This document shows positions 25,926 through 34,724 of a DNA stretch of 64,000 nt, one piece after another (the first letter of the stretch is position 1; each line of letters starts with the position of its first letter). The stretch comes from Prosthecomicrobium pneumaticum (GTDB lineage: Bacteria; Pseudomonadota; Alphaproteobacteria; Rhizobiales; Kaistiaceae): contig NZ_JACHOO010000007.1 of the NCBI RefSeq assembly GCF_014199915.1, forward strand, positions 146,390 to 210,389. The letters run 5' to 3'. The notes below the pieces were generated by a model. The model ran no database searches and was not told the origin of the DNA. It saw only the letters and a list, made by a program, of their open reading frames with translations. The position numbers and the translations under genes were made by a program.

Positions 25926-26957
25926 TCAGGACGGCAGAAGTTCGGCCGCGAGCCGGTCGATCTCCGCCGTCCACTCCGCCCGCCAGGTCCGCTTGGTGCC
26001 CTCGTCGAGCCAGGAGGCGTCGATCGCATTGATCGTGCAGGTCTTCAGTTCGGCGGGGGTGAGCGCGAGCGCCTTTGCCGCCATCGCGAATTCGGCGCCG
26101 AGATCGGTGCCGAACATCGGCGGGTCGTCGGTGTTGAGCGTCACCTTGAGCCCGGCGTCGATCATCCGCCGGATGGCGTGGTCCGGTGCCGAGAGGTCGG
26201 TGTATTCGGTCGTATAGAGGGTCGTCGAGGGGCAGCAGGTGAAGAACACGCCGGCCGCGCGACATTCCTCGACGAGCGCGGGATCATCGACGACGTGGTA
26301 GCCGTGGTCGACCCGCTCCACCTTCAAGACCTCGACCGCCTCGCGCACGAACGCCGCAGGACCGACCTCGCCGGCATGCGTCGTGACGTGCAGGCCGAGC
26401 GCCCGCGCCCGCTCATACATCGCCCGGAACACTGCGGGGCCGTCGGGCAGTTCGTCGTAATCCGTGCCGATGCCGATCACCGCGTCGCGCCGGTGCTCGG
26501 CCACCATCTCGACGAAGGCGACGCCCTTCTCCGGGCCGAGCGGCTTCGCATGCGCGGGAATGAGGCGCGACACCACGCCGTGATCGGTCTCGGCGTCGCG
26601 CATGCCGGCGAGGATGCCGTCGAGCATCTCCGGATAGGAGAGAAACTCGGCATGGGCGTGCGGGCTGAAGAAGAACTCCACGTAGCGCCCGCCGCCCGCC
26701 GCCGCGCTCGACAGCGCCTCATAGGCGATGCGGTGGAAGTCGTCCGGCCTACGCACCGCGCGGCAGACGAGATCGTAGATCTTCAGGAAGTCGATGAGAT
26801 TGTCATAGCGGTAGAGCTCCATCACGTCGTCGAAGGCCGGCAGGGAGAGGCCGTTCTTCTGCGCGAGCGCGACGAAGGTGGAGGGTCGGACGGATCCTTC
26901 GAGATGGAGGTGCAGTTCGATCTTGGGGATCGCCCGCGCGAAATCCTCGATTGCCAA
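25926..26957 (-). CDS. add: adenosine/adenine deaminase
   Basis: A 343-residue amidohydrolase. The zinc and catalytic residues are visible: HLHLEG (H16, H18), HAGE (194-197), DHGYHVV (217-223), and TDDPPMF (276-282). The start is TTG at 26957 because AAGGAGG lies eight bases upstream and the family's IPKIELHLHLEG start follows; the frame is open far upstream but without similarity. The HxHxEG motif is shared by adenosine and adenine deaminases, so the substrate is not certain; length and the LNTDDP motif fit the bacterial adenosine deaminase group. Confidence 0.87.
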   Translation of the reverse strand: MAIEDFARAIPKIELHLHLEGSVRPSTFVALAQKNGLSLPAFDDVMELYRYDNLIDFLKIYDLVCRAVRRPDDFHRIAYEALSSAAAGGGRYVEFFFSPHAHAEFLSYPEMLDGILAGMRDAETDHGVVSRLIPAHAKPLGPEKGVAFVEMVAEHRRDAVIGIGTDYDELPDGPAVFRAMYERARALGLHVTTHAGEVGPAAFVREAVEVLKVERVDHGYHVVDDPALVEECRAAGVFFTCCPSTTLYTTEYTDLSAPDHAIRRMIDAGLKVTLNTDDPPMFGTDLGAEFAMAAKALALTPAELKTCTINAIDASWLDEGTKRTWRAEWTAEIDRLAAELLPS

Positions 26958-27143
26958 AGTCGGCCCTCCTTCCCATCTACCGGGTCGCCAGAGTGGCGAG
27001 CACCGCGGGGTCCTGGATAGGGCCGAATTCCGGAGCGGGCCGATGCGCTCGGCGCAACATCCCGGCCGTCGGCGGCGCACCGCCCGCAGGCGCGCCGAGG
27101 TTCGGACCGGCTGCGGCCGGCAAGGCCCGCGCAAGCGCCCGTG

Positions 27144-27171
27144 TTGTGCGCTTCTCGCATTCTGATATAAG
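27144..27171 (+). promoter_or_regulatory. putative kup promoter
   Basis: TTGTGC (27144-27149) and TATAAG (27166-27171) are separated by 16 bases. The predicted start is about 35 bases before the kup ATG. Confidence 0.45.
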
Positions 27172-27213
27172 GCCGGCCGCCGCCGGCACGCGCGGTGAGA
27201 AAGATGATGGCTC

Positions 27214-29175
27214 ATGTCCGTTGATGGCCCGGCGGCCCCGCCGCCAGCCGATCTCCGACCCGCGCCCGTCGCCGAGCAAGCGGCCGCGACCGAAGCCGCG
27301 GACAAGGGTGGCCACGGCCACCCCGGCTTCTGGACGCTGACCCTCGGCTCGATCGGCGTCGTCTATGGCGACATCGGCACCAGCCCGCTCTACGCCTTCC
27401 GCGAAGCGCTGCACGCCGCCGGTCACAACGGCGCGGCGATCGCACGGGAAGACGTGATCGGCCTCGTGTCCCTGATCGTCTGGGCGCTGACGGTGATCGT
27501 CACGCTGAAATATGTCCTCATTTTGCTCCGCGCCGACAACAATGGCGAAGGCGGCACGCTCTCGCTGATGGCGCTCGCCCGCCGCTCGGTCGGCGGCGCG
27601 ATGACCGTGTTCTTCCTCGGCATCGCCGGCGCGGCGCTGTTCTACGGCGACGCGGTGATCACCCCGGCGATCTCGGTCCTGTCCGCGGTGGAAGGCCTGA
27701 AGCTCGTCACGCCGGTCTTCGACCCTTACATCCTGCCGATCACCTGCGCGATCATCATCGCGCTCTTCCTCGTCCAGCGGCACGGTACCGCCCGGGTCGC
27801 GCAGTGGTTCGGCCCGATTACCGCGATCTGGTTCGCGATCATGGCGCTCGGCGGCTTTCTCCACATCGCCGACGATCCCGGCGTCTTCGCCGCCCTCAAT
27901 CCGATCCATGCGGTGTTCTATCTCGCGAAGCACGGCTACACCTCGCTGATCGTGCTCGGCGCCGTCTTCCTCGCCGTCACCGGCGCCGAGGCGCTCTATG
28001 CGGATCTCGGCCATTTCGGCCGCAAGCCGATCCAGAGCGCGTGGCTCGGCTTCGTCTTCCCCGCGCTCGCGGCCAACTATCTCGGCCAGGGCGCGCTCGT
28101 CCTCGCCCATCCGGAGGCGATCACCAATCCCTTCTTCCTGCTCTATCCGAGCTGGGCGCTGCTGCCGGTCGTCATCCTCGCGACGATCGCGACCGTGATC
28201 GCCTCGCAGGCGGTGATCACCGGCGCCTATTCGATCACCCGCCAGGCGATCCAGCTCCGCCTCCTGCCGCGGATGGACATCCTGCACACCTCGGCACAGC
28301 AGGTCGGGCAGATCTACATGCCCCAGGTGAACGGCATGCTGCTGATCGCCGTGCTCGTGCTCGTCGTCAGCTTCGGCTCGTCGTCCCGCCTCGCCACCGC
28401 CTATGGCATCTCGGTCACCGGCGAGATGGTGATCACCGCGCTGCTGACCTTCGTCGTGGTCTGGCGCCATTGGCGCTGGCCGGTCTGGGCGGCGGGGCTG
28501 CTGATGCTGCCTTTCCTGGTCGTCGACCTGATCTTCCTCGGCGGCAACCTGCCGAAGATCGCCGATGGCGGCTATGTGCCGCTCGCCATCGCCGGCGGGC
28601 TGATGCTGATCATGTACACCTGGGTCAAGGGCACCCGCATCCTGTTCGAGAAGAGCCGGAAGAACGACGTCCCCTTCGCCTCGCTCGCGAAGAGCCTCGA
28701 GAAGAGCGAGATCGTGCGTGTCCCCGGAACGGCGGTGTTCCTGACGAGCGATCCGGAGACGGCCCCCTCCTCGCTCCTGCACAGCCTCAAGCACTATCGG
28801 GCCCTGCACCAGAAGAACGTGTTGCTGACGATCATCACGGCGCATACGCCGCGCGTCGAGGAGGCGGACCGCGTCCGCATCGAGCCGGTCAACGACTCCT
28901 TCACCCGCATCTTCATGACGTTCGGCTATATGGAAACGCCGAACGTGCCGAAGGCGCTCGGCGTCTGCCGCCGGCTCGGCTGGAAATACGACATCATGTC
29001 GACGTCGTTCTTCCTGTCGCGCCGCTCGATCAAGACGTCGGAGACCGGCAACATCTTCAAGCGGCTGCAGAGCGCGCTCTACGTCAAGCTGGCGATCAAC
29101 GCCTCCGACGCGACGGATTATTTCCACATCCCGACCGGCCGCGTGGTCGAGGTCGGCACCCAGATGACGATGTGA
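27214..29175 (+). CDS. kup: low-affinity potassium transporter Kup
   Basis: A 653-residue KUP/HAK/KT transporter. After a Pro/Ala-rich cytosolic leader of about 35 residues the family signature [19 protein letters not shown] appears, then [20 protein letters not shown] and [18 protein letters not shown]. Twelve transmembrane helices are expected in the first 450 residues, followed by a cytosolic domain with [12 protein letters not shown]. It imports K+ with H+. The convergent putA gene ends 10 bases after it. Confidence 0.95.
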   Translation: MSVDGPAAPPPADLRPAPVAEQAAATEAADKGGHGHPGFWTLTLGSIGVVYGDIGTSPLYAFREALHAAGHNGAAIAREDVIGLVSLIVWALTVIVTLKYVLILLRADNNGEGGTLSLMALARRSVGGAMTVFFLGIAGAALFYGDAVITPAISVLSAVEGLKLVTPVFDPYILPITCAIIIALFLVQRHGTARVAQWFGPITAIWFAIMALGGFLHIADDPGVFAALNPIHAVFYLAKHGYTSLIVLGAVFLAVTGAEALYADLGHFGRKPIQSAWLGFVFPALAANYLGQGALVLAHPEAITNPFFLLYPSWALLPVVILATIATVIASQAVITGAYSITRQAIQLRLLPRMDILHTSAQQVGQIYMPQVNGMLLIAVLVLVVSFGSSSRLATAYGISVTGEMVITALLTFVVVWRHWRWPVWAAGLLMLPFLVVDLIFLGGNLPKIADGGYVPLAIAGGLMLIMYTWVKGTRILFEKSRKNDVPFASLAKSLEKSEIVRVPGTAVFLTSDPETAPSSLLHSLKHYRALHQKNVLLTIITAHTPRVEEADRVRIEPVNDSFTRIFMTFGYMETPNVPKALGVCRRLGWKYDIMSTSFFLSRRSIKTSETGNIFKRLQSALYVKLAINASDATDYFHIPTGRVVEVGTQMTM

Positions 29176-29185
29176 GCGGCGGCCT

Positions 29186-32100
29186 TCAGCCGTCGCCCAT
29201 CGCCATCAGGCTCGCATTGCCACCCGCGGCGGCCGTGTTGACCGAGACCACCTGTTCGAGCGCGAAGCGAGCGAGATAGTTCGGCCCGCCCGCCTTCGGG
29301 CCGGTGCCGGAGAGGCCCGAGCCGCCGAAGGGCTGGGTGCCGACCACCGCGCCGATGATGTTGCGGTTGACATAGACATTGCCGACCGGCAGCGCGGCGA
29401 CGATCCGCTCCACCGTCTCGTCGATCCGGCTGTGGATGCCGAGCGTCAGCCCATAGCCGCTCGCCGCAACCGCGGCGATCACCCGGTCGAGCTCCCCCGC
29501 CCGCCAGCGCACGACATGGAGCACCGGGCCGAACACCTCCTTCGTCAGCGCCGCGGCGTCGGCGAGTTCGATGATCGCCGGCGCGACGAAATGGCCCTCG
29601 CCCGGCGCAGGTCCGGCGAGGCGCACACGCGCCGTCTGCCGCATCGCCGCGACATGGGCGTCGAGCGCCTCCTTCGCCGCCCCGTCGATCACCGGGCCGA
29701 GATCGGTCGCCGGATCGCGCGGGTCGCCGAGCGTCAGTTCGGCCGCGGCCCCTTCGATCATCGCCAGCATGCGGTCGGCGACGTCCTCCTGCAGGAAGAG
29801 GAGCCGCAGCGCCGAGCACCGCTGGCCGGCCGAGCGGAAGGCGGACGCGATCACATCGTCCGTCACCTGCTCGGGCAGCGCCGTCGCATCGACGATCATC
29901 GCGTTGAGCCCCCCGGTCTCGGCGACGAGCGGCACGATCGGACCATCCTTGGCGGCGAGCGCGCGGTTGATCGCGAAGGCCGTCTCGGTCGAGCCGGTGA
30001 AGACGACGCCGGCGACGTCCCGATGCGCGACGAGCGCCGCGCCGAGCGCGCCGTCGCCGGGCGCGAGGACGAGCGCATCGGCCGGAACGCCCGCCTCGTG
30101 CGCCAGCCGCACGGCTTCCGCCGCGACGAGCGGCGTCTGTTCGGCGGGTTTCGCCACCACGGTATTGCCGGCCGCGAGCGCCGCCGTCACCTGGCCGAGG
30201 AAGATGGCGAGCGGGAAGTTCCAGGGCGAGATGGCAAGGAAGACGCCACGGCCGCGATGGACCAGCCGGTCCGCCTCGCCGGTCGGCCCGGGCATCGCGG
30301 TCTCGACGAAGAGGCGGCGGGCCTCCGCCGCATAATAGCGGCAGAAATCCGCCGCCTCGCGCACTTCCGCGATGCCGTCGGGCAGCGTCTTGCCGGCCTC
30401 GCGGGCGAGCAGGGCGACGAGCCGGTCGCGCTGCGCCTCGAGGAGATGGGCGAGCCGCTCGAGCGCCGCGGCACGCTGTTCGACCGGGGTCCGCGACCAG
30501 GCGCCGAAGCCCGCCTTCGCCGCGGCGACGAGCGGCCCGGCCGCCTCCGGCGTCGCCTCCGCGACCGCGCCGACGACGCTCACCCCGTCCGCCGGCTCGA
30601 GCACCGGGCGCGACGGAAGCGTCTCGACCGCGACCGGCGCGATCGGCCGGGCTGCGAGCGCCCGGCCGTCCGCGGCGGCGAGCGCGGCGGCGAGCCGGCC
30701 GAGCGTCGCGGCATGGCCGAATTCGAGGCCGGCCGAGTTCTTCCGCGCGCCGTAGAGGTCCCTCGGCAGCGGCAGACGGGCGTGCCGCGCCCGCGCGCCG
30801 CCTTCGAGCGTCGATTCCGGTTTGACGAGCAAGTCCTTGATCGGAATGCGCTTGTCGCCGACCACCGAGACGAAGGAGGAGTTCGCGCCGTTCTCGAGCA
30901 GGCGGCGGACGAGATAGGCGAGCAGGTCGCGATGGCCGCCCACCGGCGCATAGATGCGGGTCGAGACGGTCGGCACCGCCTCGTGCACCGCCGCGTGCAG
31001 CGCCTCCCCCATGCCGTGCAGGCGCTGGAACTCGAAGCCCTGCGCATCGCCGGCCATCTCGAGGATGGTGGCGATGGTGAGCGCGTTGTGGGTGGCGAAT
31101 TGTGGGAAGATGCGCGGCCGCAGGTCGAGCAAGTGCCGCGCACAGGCGAGATAGTTCTGGTCGGTCGCCGCCTTGCGGGTGAATACCGGATAGTCGTCGA
31201 GGCCGCGCTCCTGCGCCCGCTTGACCTCGGTGTCCCAATAGGCGCCCTTGACGAGGCGCACCATCAGCCGCCGGTCGAGCGCGGCCGCGAGAGCGCCGAG
31301 CCAGTCGATCACCGCGCCGGCGCGCTTCTGATAGGCCTGCACGGCGAGCCCGAATCCGTCCCAGCCGGCGAGGCGCGGATCGGCGAGCGCCGCGGCGATC
31401 ACGTCGAGCGACAGTTCGAGCCGGTCCGCCTCCTCGGCATCGACGGTGAAGTTGAGGTCGTGCGCCCGCGCCGCGAGGGCGAGCTCGACGAGGCGCGGCA
31501 CCAGTTCGGCCATCACCCGGTCGCGCTTCACCGCCTCATAGCGCGGGTGAAGCGCCGAGAGCTTGACCGAGATGCCGGGCCGGTCGGGCAGCGGCTTCTT
31601 GCCGGCCGCCGCACCGATCGCCGCGATCGCCGCGGCATAGGAGCGGAAATAGCGGTCGGCATCGTCGGCGGTGCGGGCGCCCTCGCCGAGCATGTCGTAG
31701 GAGTGCCGGAATCCCTCCGCCTCGAGCGACCGGGCGCGCTTCAGCGCCTCGCCGATCGTCTCGCCGAGCACGAAGTGGTGGCCGAGAAAGCGCATCGCCT
31801 GCCGGGTCGCGGTGCGTACCGTCGGCTGGCCGAGCCGGCGCACCAGCCCGGCGATGATGCCGTCCGGGTTCTCGCCCGGCGCGACGATCTTCGCCGAGAG
31901 CCCGAGCGCCCAGGTCGAGGCGGAGACGAACCACGTCTCCGCCCGGCCGGCATGCGCCGCCCAGCCGGCGCCGCCGAGCTTGTCCTCGATCAGCCGGTCC
32001 TGTGTCGCCGCGTCGGGCACGCGCAGCAGCGCCTCGGCGAGCACCATCAGCGCCAGCCCCTCGCGCGTCGACAGGCCGAATTCGCGCAGGAAATCCTCGA

Positions 32101-32281
32101 TGCCGCCGATCGCGCCGGCCCGCGCCCGGATCGCGGCGATGAAGCCCGCGGCGCGGGCGTCGACCCGCGCCTCCGCGGCCGGATCGAGCCGGGCCGCGGC
32201 GATCGCGGCGCGGATCAGCGCGGCGTCGTCGCCGGCATAAGGGGGGCGGAAGGGTGGCGGCGGGCTGGGCGCGAGCGGCAT
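29186..32281 (-). CDS. putA: bifunctional proline dehydrogenase / P5C dehydrogenase PutA
   Basis: A 1031-residue bifunctional enzyme oxidising proline to glutamate at the inner membrane. The FAD-dependent proline dehydrogenase barrel (about 130-450) has PGISVKLSALHPRYE, RLVKGAYWDTEVK and TISTRIYAPVGGHRDLL-type strands. The P5C dehydrogenase part (500-1020) has ISPWNFPLAIFLG, VAETGGLNAMIVD and SAGQRCSALRLL with the nucleophilic Cys822. There is no N-terminal ribbon-helix-helix domain, so it is a type A PutA without repressor function, consistent with the divergent Lrp-type regulator. The Kup gene is convergent. Confidence 0.95.
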   Translation of the reverse strand: MPLAPSPPPPFRPPYAGDDAALIRAAIAAARLDPAAEARVDARAAGFIAAIRARAGAIGGIEDFLREFGLSTREGLALMVLAEALLRVPDAATQDRLIEDKLGGAGWAAHAGRAETWFVSASTWALGLSAKIVAPGENPDGIIAGLVRRLGQPTVRTATRQAMRFLGHHFVLGETIGEALKRARSLEAEGFRHSYDMLGEGARTADDADRYFRSYAAAIAAIGAAAGKKPLPDRPGISVKLSALHPRYEAVKRDRVMAELVPRLVELALAARAHDLNFTVDAEEADRLELSLDVIAAALADPRLAGWDGFGLAVQAYQKRAGAVIDWLGALAAALDRRLMVRLVKGAYWDTEVKRAQERGLDDYPVFTRKAATDQNYLACARHLLDLRPRIFPQFATHNALTIATILEMAGDAQGFEFQRLHGMGEALHAAVHEAVPTVSTRIYAPVGGHRDLLAYLVRRLLENGANSSFVSVVGDKRIPIKDLLVKPESTLEGGARARHARLPLPRDLYGARKNSAGLEFGHAATLGRLAAALAAADGRALAARPIAPVAVETLPSRPVLEPADGVSVVGAVAEATPEAAGPLVAAAKAGFGAWSRTPVEQRAAALERLAHLLEAQRDRLVALLAREAGKTLPDGIAEVREAADFCRYYAAEARRLFVETAMPGPTGEADRLVHRGRGVFLAISPWNFPLAIFLGQVTAALAAGNTVVAKPAEQTPLVAAEAVRLAHEAGVPADALVLAPGDGALGAALVAHRDVAGVVFTGSTETAFAINRALAAKDGPIVPLVAETGGLNAMIVDATALPEQVTDDVIASAFRSAGQRCSALRLLFLQEDVADRMLAMIEGAAAELTLGDPRDPATDLGPVIDGAAKEALDAHVAAMRQTARVRLAGPAPGEGHFVAPAIIELADAAALTKEVFGPVLHVVRWRAGELDRVIAAVAASGYGLTLGIHSRIDETVERIVAALPVGNVYVNRNIIGAVVGTQPFGGSGLSGTGPKAGGPNYLARFALEQVVSVNTAAAGGNASLMAMGDG

Positions 32282-32403
32282 GGCGGGTCCCCGGATGGAT
32301 CGACCGGACTCTAGCCGGCCGCGCGCCGCGATTTCCGGCTTTGATGGCGCCCGCTGCCGTGCTTTCCTCGGCGGATCGGCGCACGGGCGGGGAAGCGACG
32401 GCC

Positions 32404-32856
32404 ATGGACCGGATCGACCGGGCGATCCTGAAGACGCTGCAGGCCGACGGCCGGATCACCACCAACGACCTCGCCGCCCGCGTCGCCCTCTCGCCGTCGG
32501 CGACCGCCGACCGGGTCCGCCGGCTGCAGCGAGAGGGCTATATCGAAGGTTACGGCGCCCGCCTCTCGGCGAAGCGGCTGGGGCTCGACCTCCTCGTCTT
32601 CGTCGAGGTGAAGCTCGACCGCACCACGCCGGACGTCTTCGACATCTTCGCCCGCGCGGTCGGGCGCGCCCCGGAAGTGCTCGAATGCCATATGGTTGCG
32701 GGCGGCTTCGACTATCTGATCAAGGCCCGCGTCGCCGACATGGCGGCCTACCGCCGCTTCCTCTCCGACACCCTGCTCGCCCTGCCGGGCGTGCGCGAGA
32801 CGCACACCTATCCCGTGATGGAGGAGGTGAAGTCGACCGACGCCCTGCCGCTGTGA
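32404..32856 (+). CDS. putR: Lrp/AsnC-family regulator (PutR-like)
   Basis: A 150-residue feast/famine regulator. The HTH is LQADGRITTNDLAARVALSPSATADRVRRLQREGYI and the C-terminal RAM domain begins about residue 65 (VFVEVKLDRT..., HMVAGGFDYLIKARV). It is divergent from putA across 122 bases, the usual arrangement for PutR, which activates putA in response to proline. The ATG at 32404 starts the DRIDRAIL motif. No specific operator was recognised. Confidence 0.85.
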   Translation: MDRIDRAILKTLQADGRITTNDLAARVALSPSATADRVRRLQREGYIEGYGARLSAKRLGLDLLVFVEVKLDRTTPDVFDIFARAVGRAPEVLECHMVAGGFDYLIKARVADMAAYRRFLSDTLLALPGVRETHTYPVMEEVKSTDALPL

Positions 32857-32934
32857 GGGCGGCATGGAACGGGGATCGGGCTTCGACGAGGGACTCGCCC
32901 TAAGCCATTGACCTTTCTCGGCCAAACTAAGTCC

Positions 32935-32962
32935 TTGATTTGTCTTTTCAATCGCGTATATT
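32935..32962 (+). promoter_or_regulatory. promoter of the Panacea toxin-antitoxin pair
   Basis: TTGATT (32935-32940) and TATATT (32957-32962) are separated by 16 bases. Transcription would start about 32969, i.e. at or very near the antitoxin ATG, so the message may be almost leaderless. Confidence 0.5.
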
Positions 32963-32968
32963 TACAGG

Positions 32969-33499
32969 ATGCCGATCCGCTTTAAATTTGCAGCACAGAA
33001 GGCAAGTGCGGCCATCCATTGGATGACCGCGCAGCAGCATGACCTCGATCTACACGCTGCGCTGAAGGCCTTTTACTTTGCCGATAAGTCTCACCTCCGT
33101 GAATGGCGCCGGCCAATTTTTGGGGCCACTTATCGCGCCATGCGATTTGGCCCTGTCCCCCTTGAGATATACGAGATGATGAAGGGGGAGGCGCTCTGGA
33201 AGGCAGAGCTTGGAGCGGAGAAATTTCCTTGGGAGATCTCAGGATATCGCCTTCGGCGCATCGCCAATTCTCAGCCTGACCTGGATGTATTCTCAGATTC
33301 AGAAGTTGAGCATCTGTCCCGTGGATTAGAGAAGTCGCTCTCTATGACGTTCAATGAACGGACGGAGGCGACACATGGACCCGATTGGCAGAAGGCCGAA
33401 CTGGGACTAATGCGTTATGAAGACATGCTTGAAGACAGCCCGCATAAAGCGGAGACAATAGCTTATTTGGAGGCGAATGGACGGTATATGCGCCTATGA
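32969..33499 (+). CDS. Panacea-domain (DUF4065/SocA-like) antitoxin
   Basis: A 176-residue Panacea-domain protein. The conserved core is LKAFYFADKSHLREWRRPIFGATYRAMRFGPVPLEIYEMM (read in parts), with the YFADK and GPVP..IYEM motifs. Panacea proteins neutralise many unrelated toxins in PanAT systems and resemble the SocA proteolytic adaptor. The ATG at 33496 of the next gene overlaps this stop by four bases (ATGA). GC content and codon use (TTA, ATA, AGA) differ from the rest of the window, indicating recent transfer. Confidence 0.88.
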   Translation: MPIRFKFAAQKASAAIHWMTAQQHDLDLHAALKAFYFADKSHLREWRRPIFGATYRAMRFGPVPLEIYEMMKGEALWKAELGAEKFPWEISGYRLRRIANSQPDLDVFSDSEVEHLSRGLEKSLSMTFNERTEATHGPDWQKAELGLMRYEDMLEDSPHKAETIAYLEANGRYMRL

Positions 33500-33861
33500 T
33501 GAATACCTTGGAGGTAACGTGGATCTCCGATGAAGAGATACGCCCTCCAGGCCCAAAGATGGTCGTGTGCGTTGAGCCCCATAAGGGGTTTTATTTTCGT
33601 ATTAACTCACATGACAACTGGGAGCCGTGCGTCCCGTTAATCAAGGAGCCTCACCACCGCTTCCTTCGCTGGGATAGCTTCATTGAATGCTCTATCTTGG
33701 AGATAGACAACTATATAATCGGGAAGGCTGTCAAGGAAAGAGGTATAATTGGGAAGATATCGCCGCTGCTCTGCGCAAAAATCATCGAGCAACTAGGTTA
33801 TGCCCGCGGCTCGAGGCACGACAAAAACGCGATCGTATCCGCCCTCAACAAGACGATTTGA
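33496..33861 (+). CDS. candidate PanAT toxin (unknown fold)
   Basis: A 121-residue protein of no family I recognise. Motifs visible: EPHKGFYFRINSHDNWEPC near the N-terminus, PLIKEPHHRFLRWDSF in the middle, and a basic C-terminal helix (GSRHDKNAIVSALNKTI). The start overlaps the Panacea gene stop by four bases, the usual toxin position. It could also start at a second ATG three bases on. Low-GC codon use is the same as its partner. Assignment as toxin rests on this arrangement; no toxic activity is inferable from sequence. Confidence 0.7.
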   Translation: MMNTLEVTWISDEEIRPPGPKMVVCVEPHKGFYFRINSHDNWEPCVPLIKEPHHRFLRWDSFIECSILEIDNYIIGKAVKERGIIGKISPLLCAKIIEQLGYARGSRHDKNAIVSALNKTI

Positions 33862-33965
33862 CGGCATCTTTCATTATAGATTCTGATTCTAAAATATTGC
33901 CCGCCTCAATGCGCATACAGGCATAGCGCATCAGATGAGGCTATATATGTCCGCTGATCGTGTTG

Positions 33966-34151
33966 CTATACTCCCAACTCCGTCTCGCCGGATGTCTCGA
34001 TAAGATCCATCACGATGCCGGGCAGCTTGGCCGCCAGCCCTTCGAGCGTCTCCGCCTCGGCATTCAGGCCCGGCAGGTCGCTCGATTCGACATACCAGAC
34101 CCCCGCCTCGGCGTCATGGGCCGCCTTCACGAGGATCAATGGTCGCGCCAT
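33966..34151 (-). CDS. DUF1902/HicB-like small protein, orphan
   Basis: A 61-residue protein with the HicB-related partial RNase H fold pattern ILVKAAHDAEAGVWYVESSDLPGLNAEAETLEGL, as in DUF1902 antitoxin-like proteins. No HicA-like toxin gene fits in the 104 bases downstream, nor upstream before the monooxygenase gene, so it is an orphan antitoxin-like gene. Base composition is like the chromosome, unlike the Panacea pair. Confidence 0.75.
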   Translation of the reverse strand: MARPLILVKAAHDAEAGVWYVESSDLPGLNAEAETLEGLAAKLPGIVMDLIETSGETELGV

Positions 34152-34214
34152 GGGACACCCCGTCGTTTCACGGCGGGGACTATCGCATCCCGCGCCCTCC
34201 CCGGCAAACGCGCC

Positions 34215-34547
34215 TTACAGCGCCAGTTCGCGATAGGTGCCGATCTCGGCGGCGATGCCGAGGCGCGCGATCAGGGCGCGGCGGTCGAAGCCGTCGGCGG
34301 CATGAGCGGCGGCGACCGCACGGCCGGCCGCCTCGATCGCCGCGGCGCTCTCCCATTCGGCGATCGTCACGACCATCGAGGCGCCGCCCTCGGCCTCGCG
34401 CTCGACGATCGCGTCGCGGACGAAGCCCGGCTGGCGGCGCAGTACGGCATGGGTGGCGCGCACGCGGTCGAGAAATTCCGCGCGGCCCGGGGCGGGCACG
34501 ACGAACCGGTCGACCCGGTAGAGCGGCTGGGCGTTCTGGTCGGACAT
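34215..34547 (-). CDS. antibiotic biosynthesis monooxygenase (ABM) domain protein
   Basis: A 110-residue dimeric alpha-beta barrel (ABM) protein. It has YRVDRFVVPAPGRAEFLDRV and LRRQPGFVRDAIVE, then VVTIAEWESAAAIEAA, the usual beta-alpha-beta pattern of quinol monooxygenase-like YgiN/PA2274-type proteins. It probably oxidises a quinol or similar aromatic. The ATG at 34547 is the start of the ABM core; an upstream extension would overlap the SoxR box. The promoter contains a SoxR-type dyad, and ABM genes are known SoxR targets. Confidence 0.82.
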   Translation of the reverse strand: MSDQNAQPLYRVDRFVVPAPGRAEFLDRVRATHAVLRRQPGFVRDAIVEREAEGGASMVVTIAEWESAAAIEAAGRAVAAAHAADGFDRRALIARLGIAAEIGTYRELAL

Positions 34548-34596
34548 GGCGGAGCGATCCCTGCGCGGGCCGCCCCGATGGCGGCCCGAGGAGAAG

Positions 34597-34627
34597 ACGC
34601 TACGACCTCGAGTTAACTCGAGGTCAA
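34597..34627 (-). promoter_or_regulatory. SoxR-box promoter of the ABM gene
   Basis: CCTCGAGTTAACTCGAGG (34606-34623) is a perfect palindrome that differs at two symmetrical positions from the SoxR box CCTCAAGTTAACTTGAGG. On the minus strand it sits between TTGACC (-35, 34622-34627) and TAGCGT (-10, 34597-34602) with a 19-base spacer, the long spacing characteristic of MerR-family promoters. The dyad extends to 22 bases (34604-34625). No soxR gene lies nearby. Confidence 0.8.
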
Positions 34628-34724
34628 GCCTCTTTGCGCGTCCCTTCCGCTTCGGCTTCGGCGACCGCGGTGCCACCGCACCGGCTACCCGCCCGCCGCT
34701 CCGCGCCGCCGTGCCGCTCCCCGG

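Noticed and set aside
26977..29127. 716-residue minus-strand frame opposite kup
   Set aside because: Composition (Arg, Asp, Glu, His runs) is the mirror of Kup codons and no domain is recognisable.
29432..32314. 960-residue open frame on the plus strand opposite putA
   Set aside because: It is antisense to PutA and rich in Arg/Gly/Ala from GC-rich third positions; no family motif, and PutA motifs are intact on the other strand.
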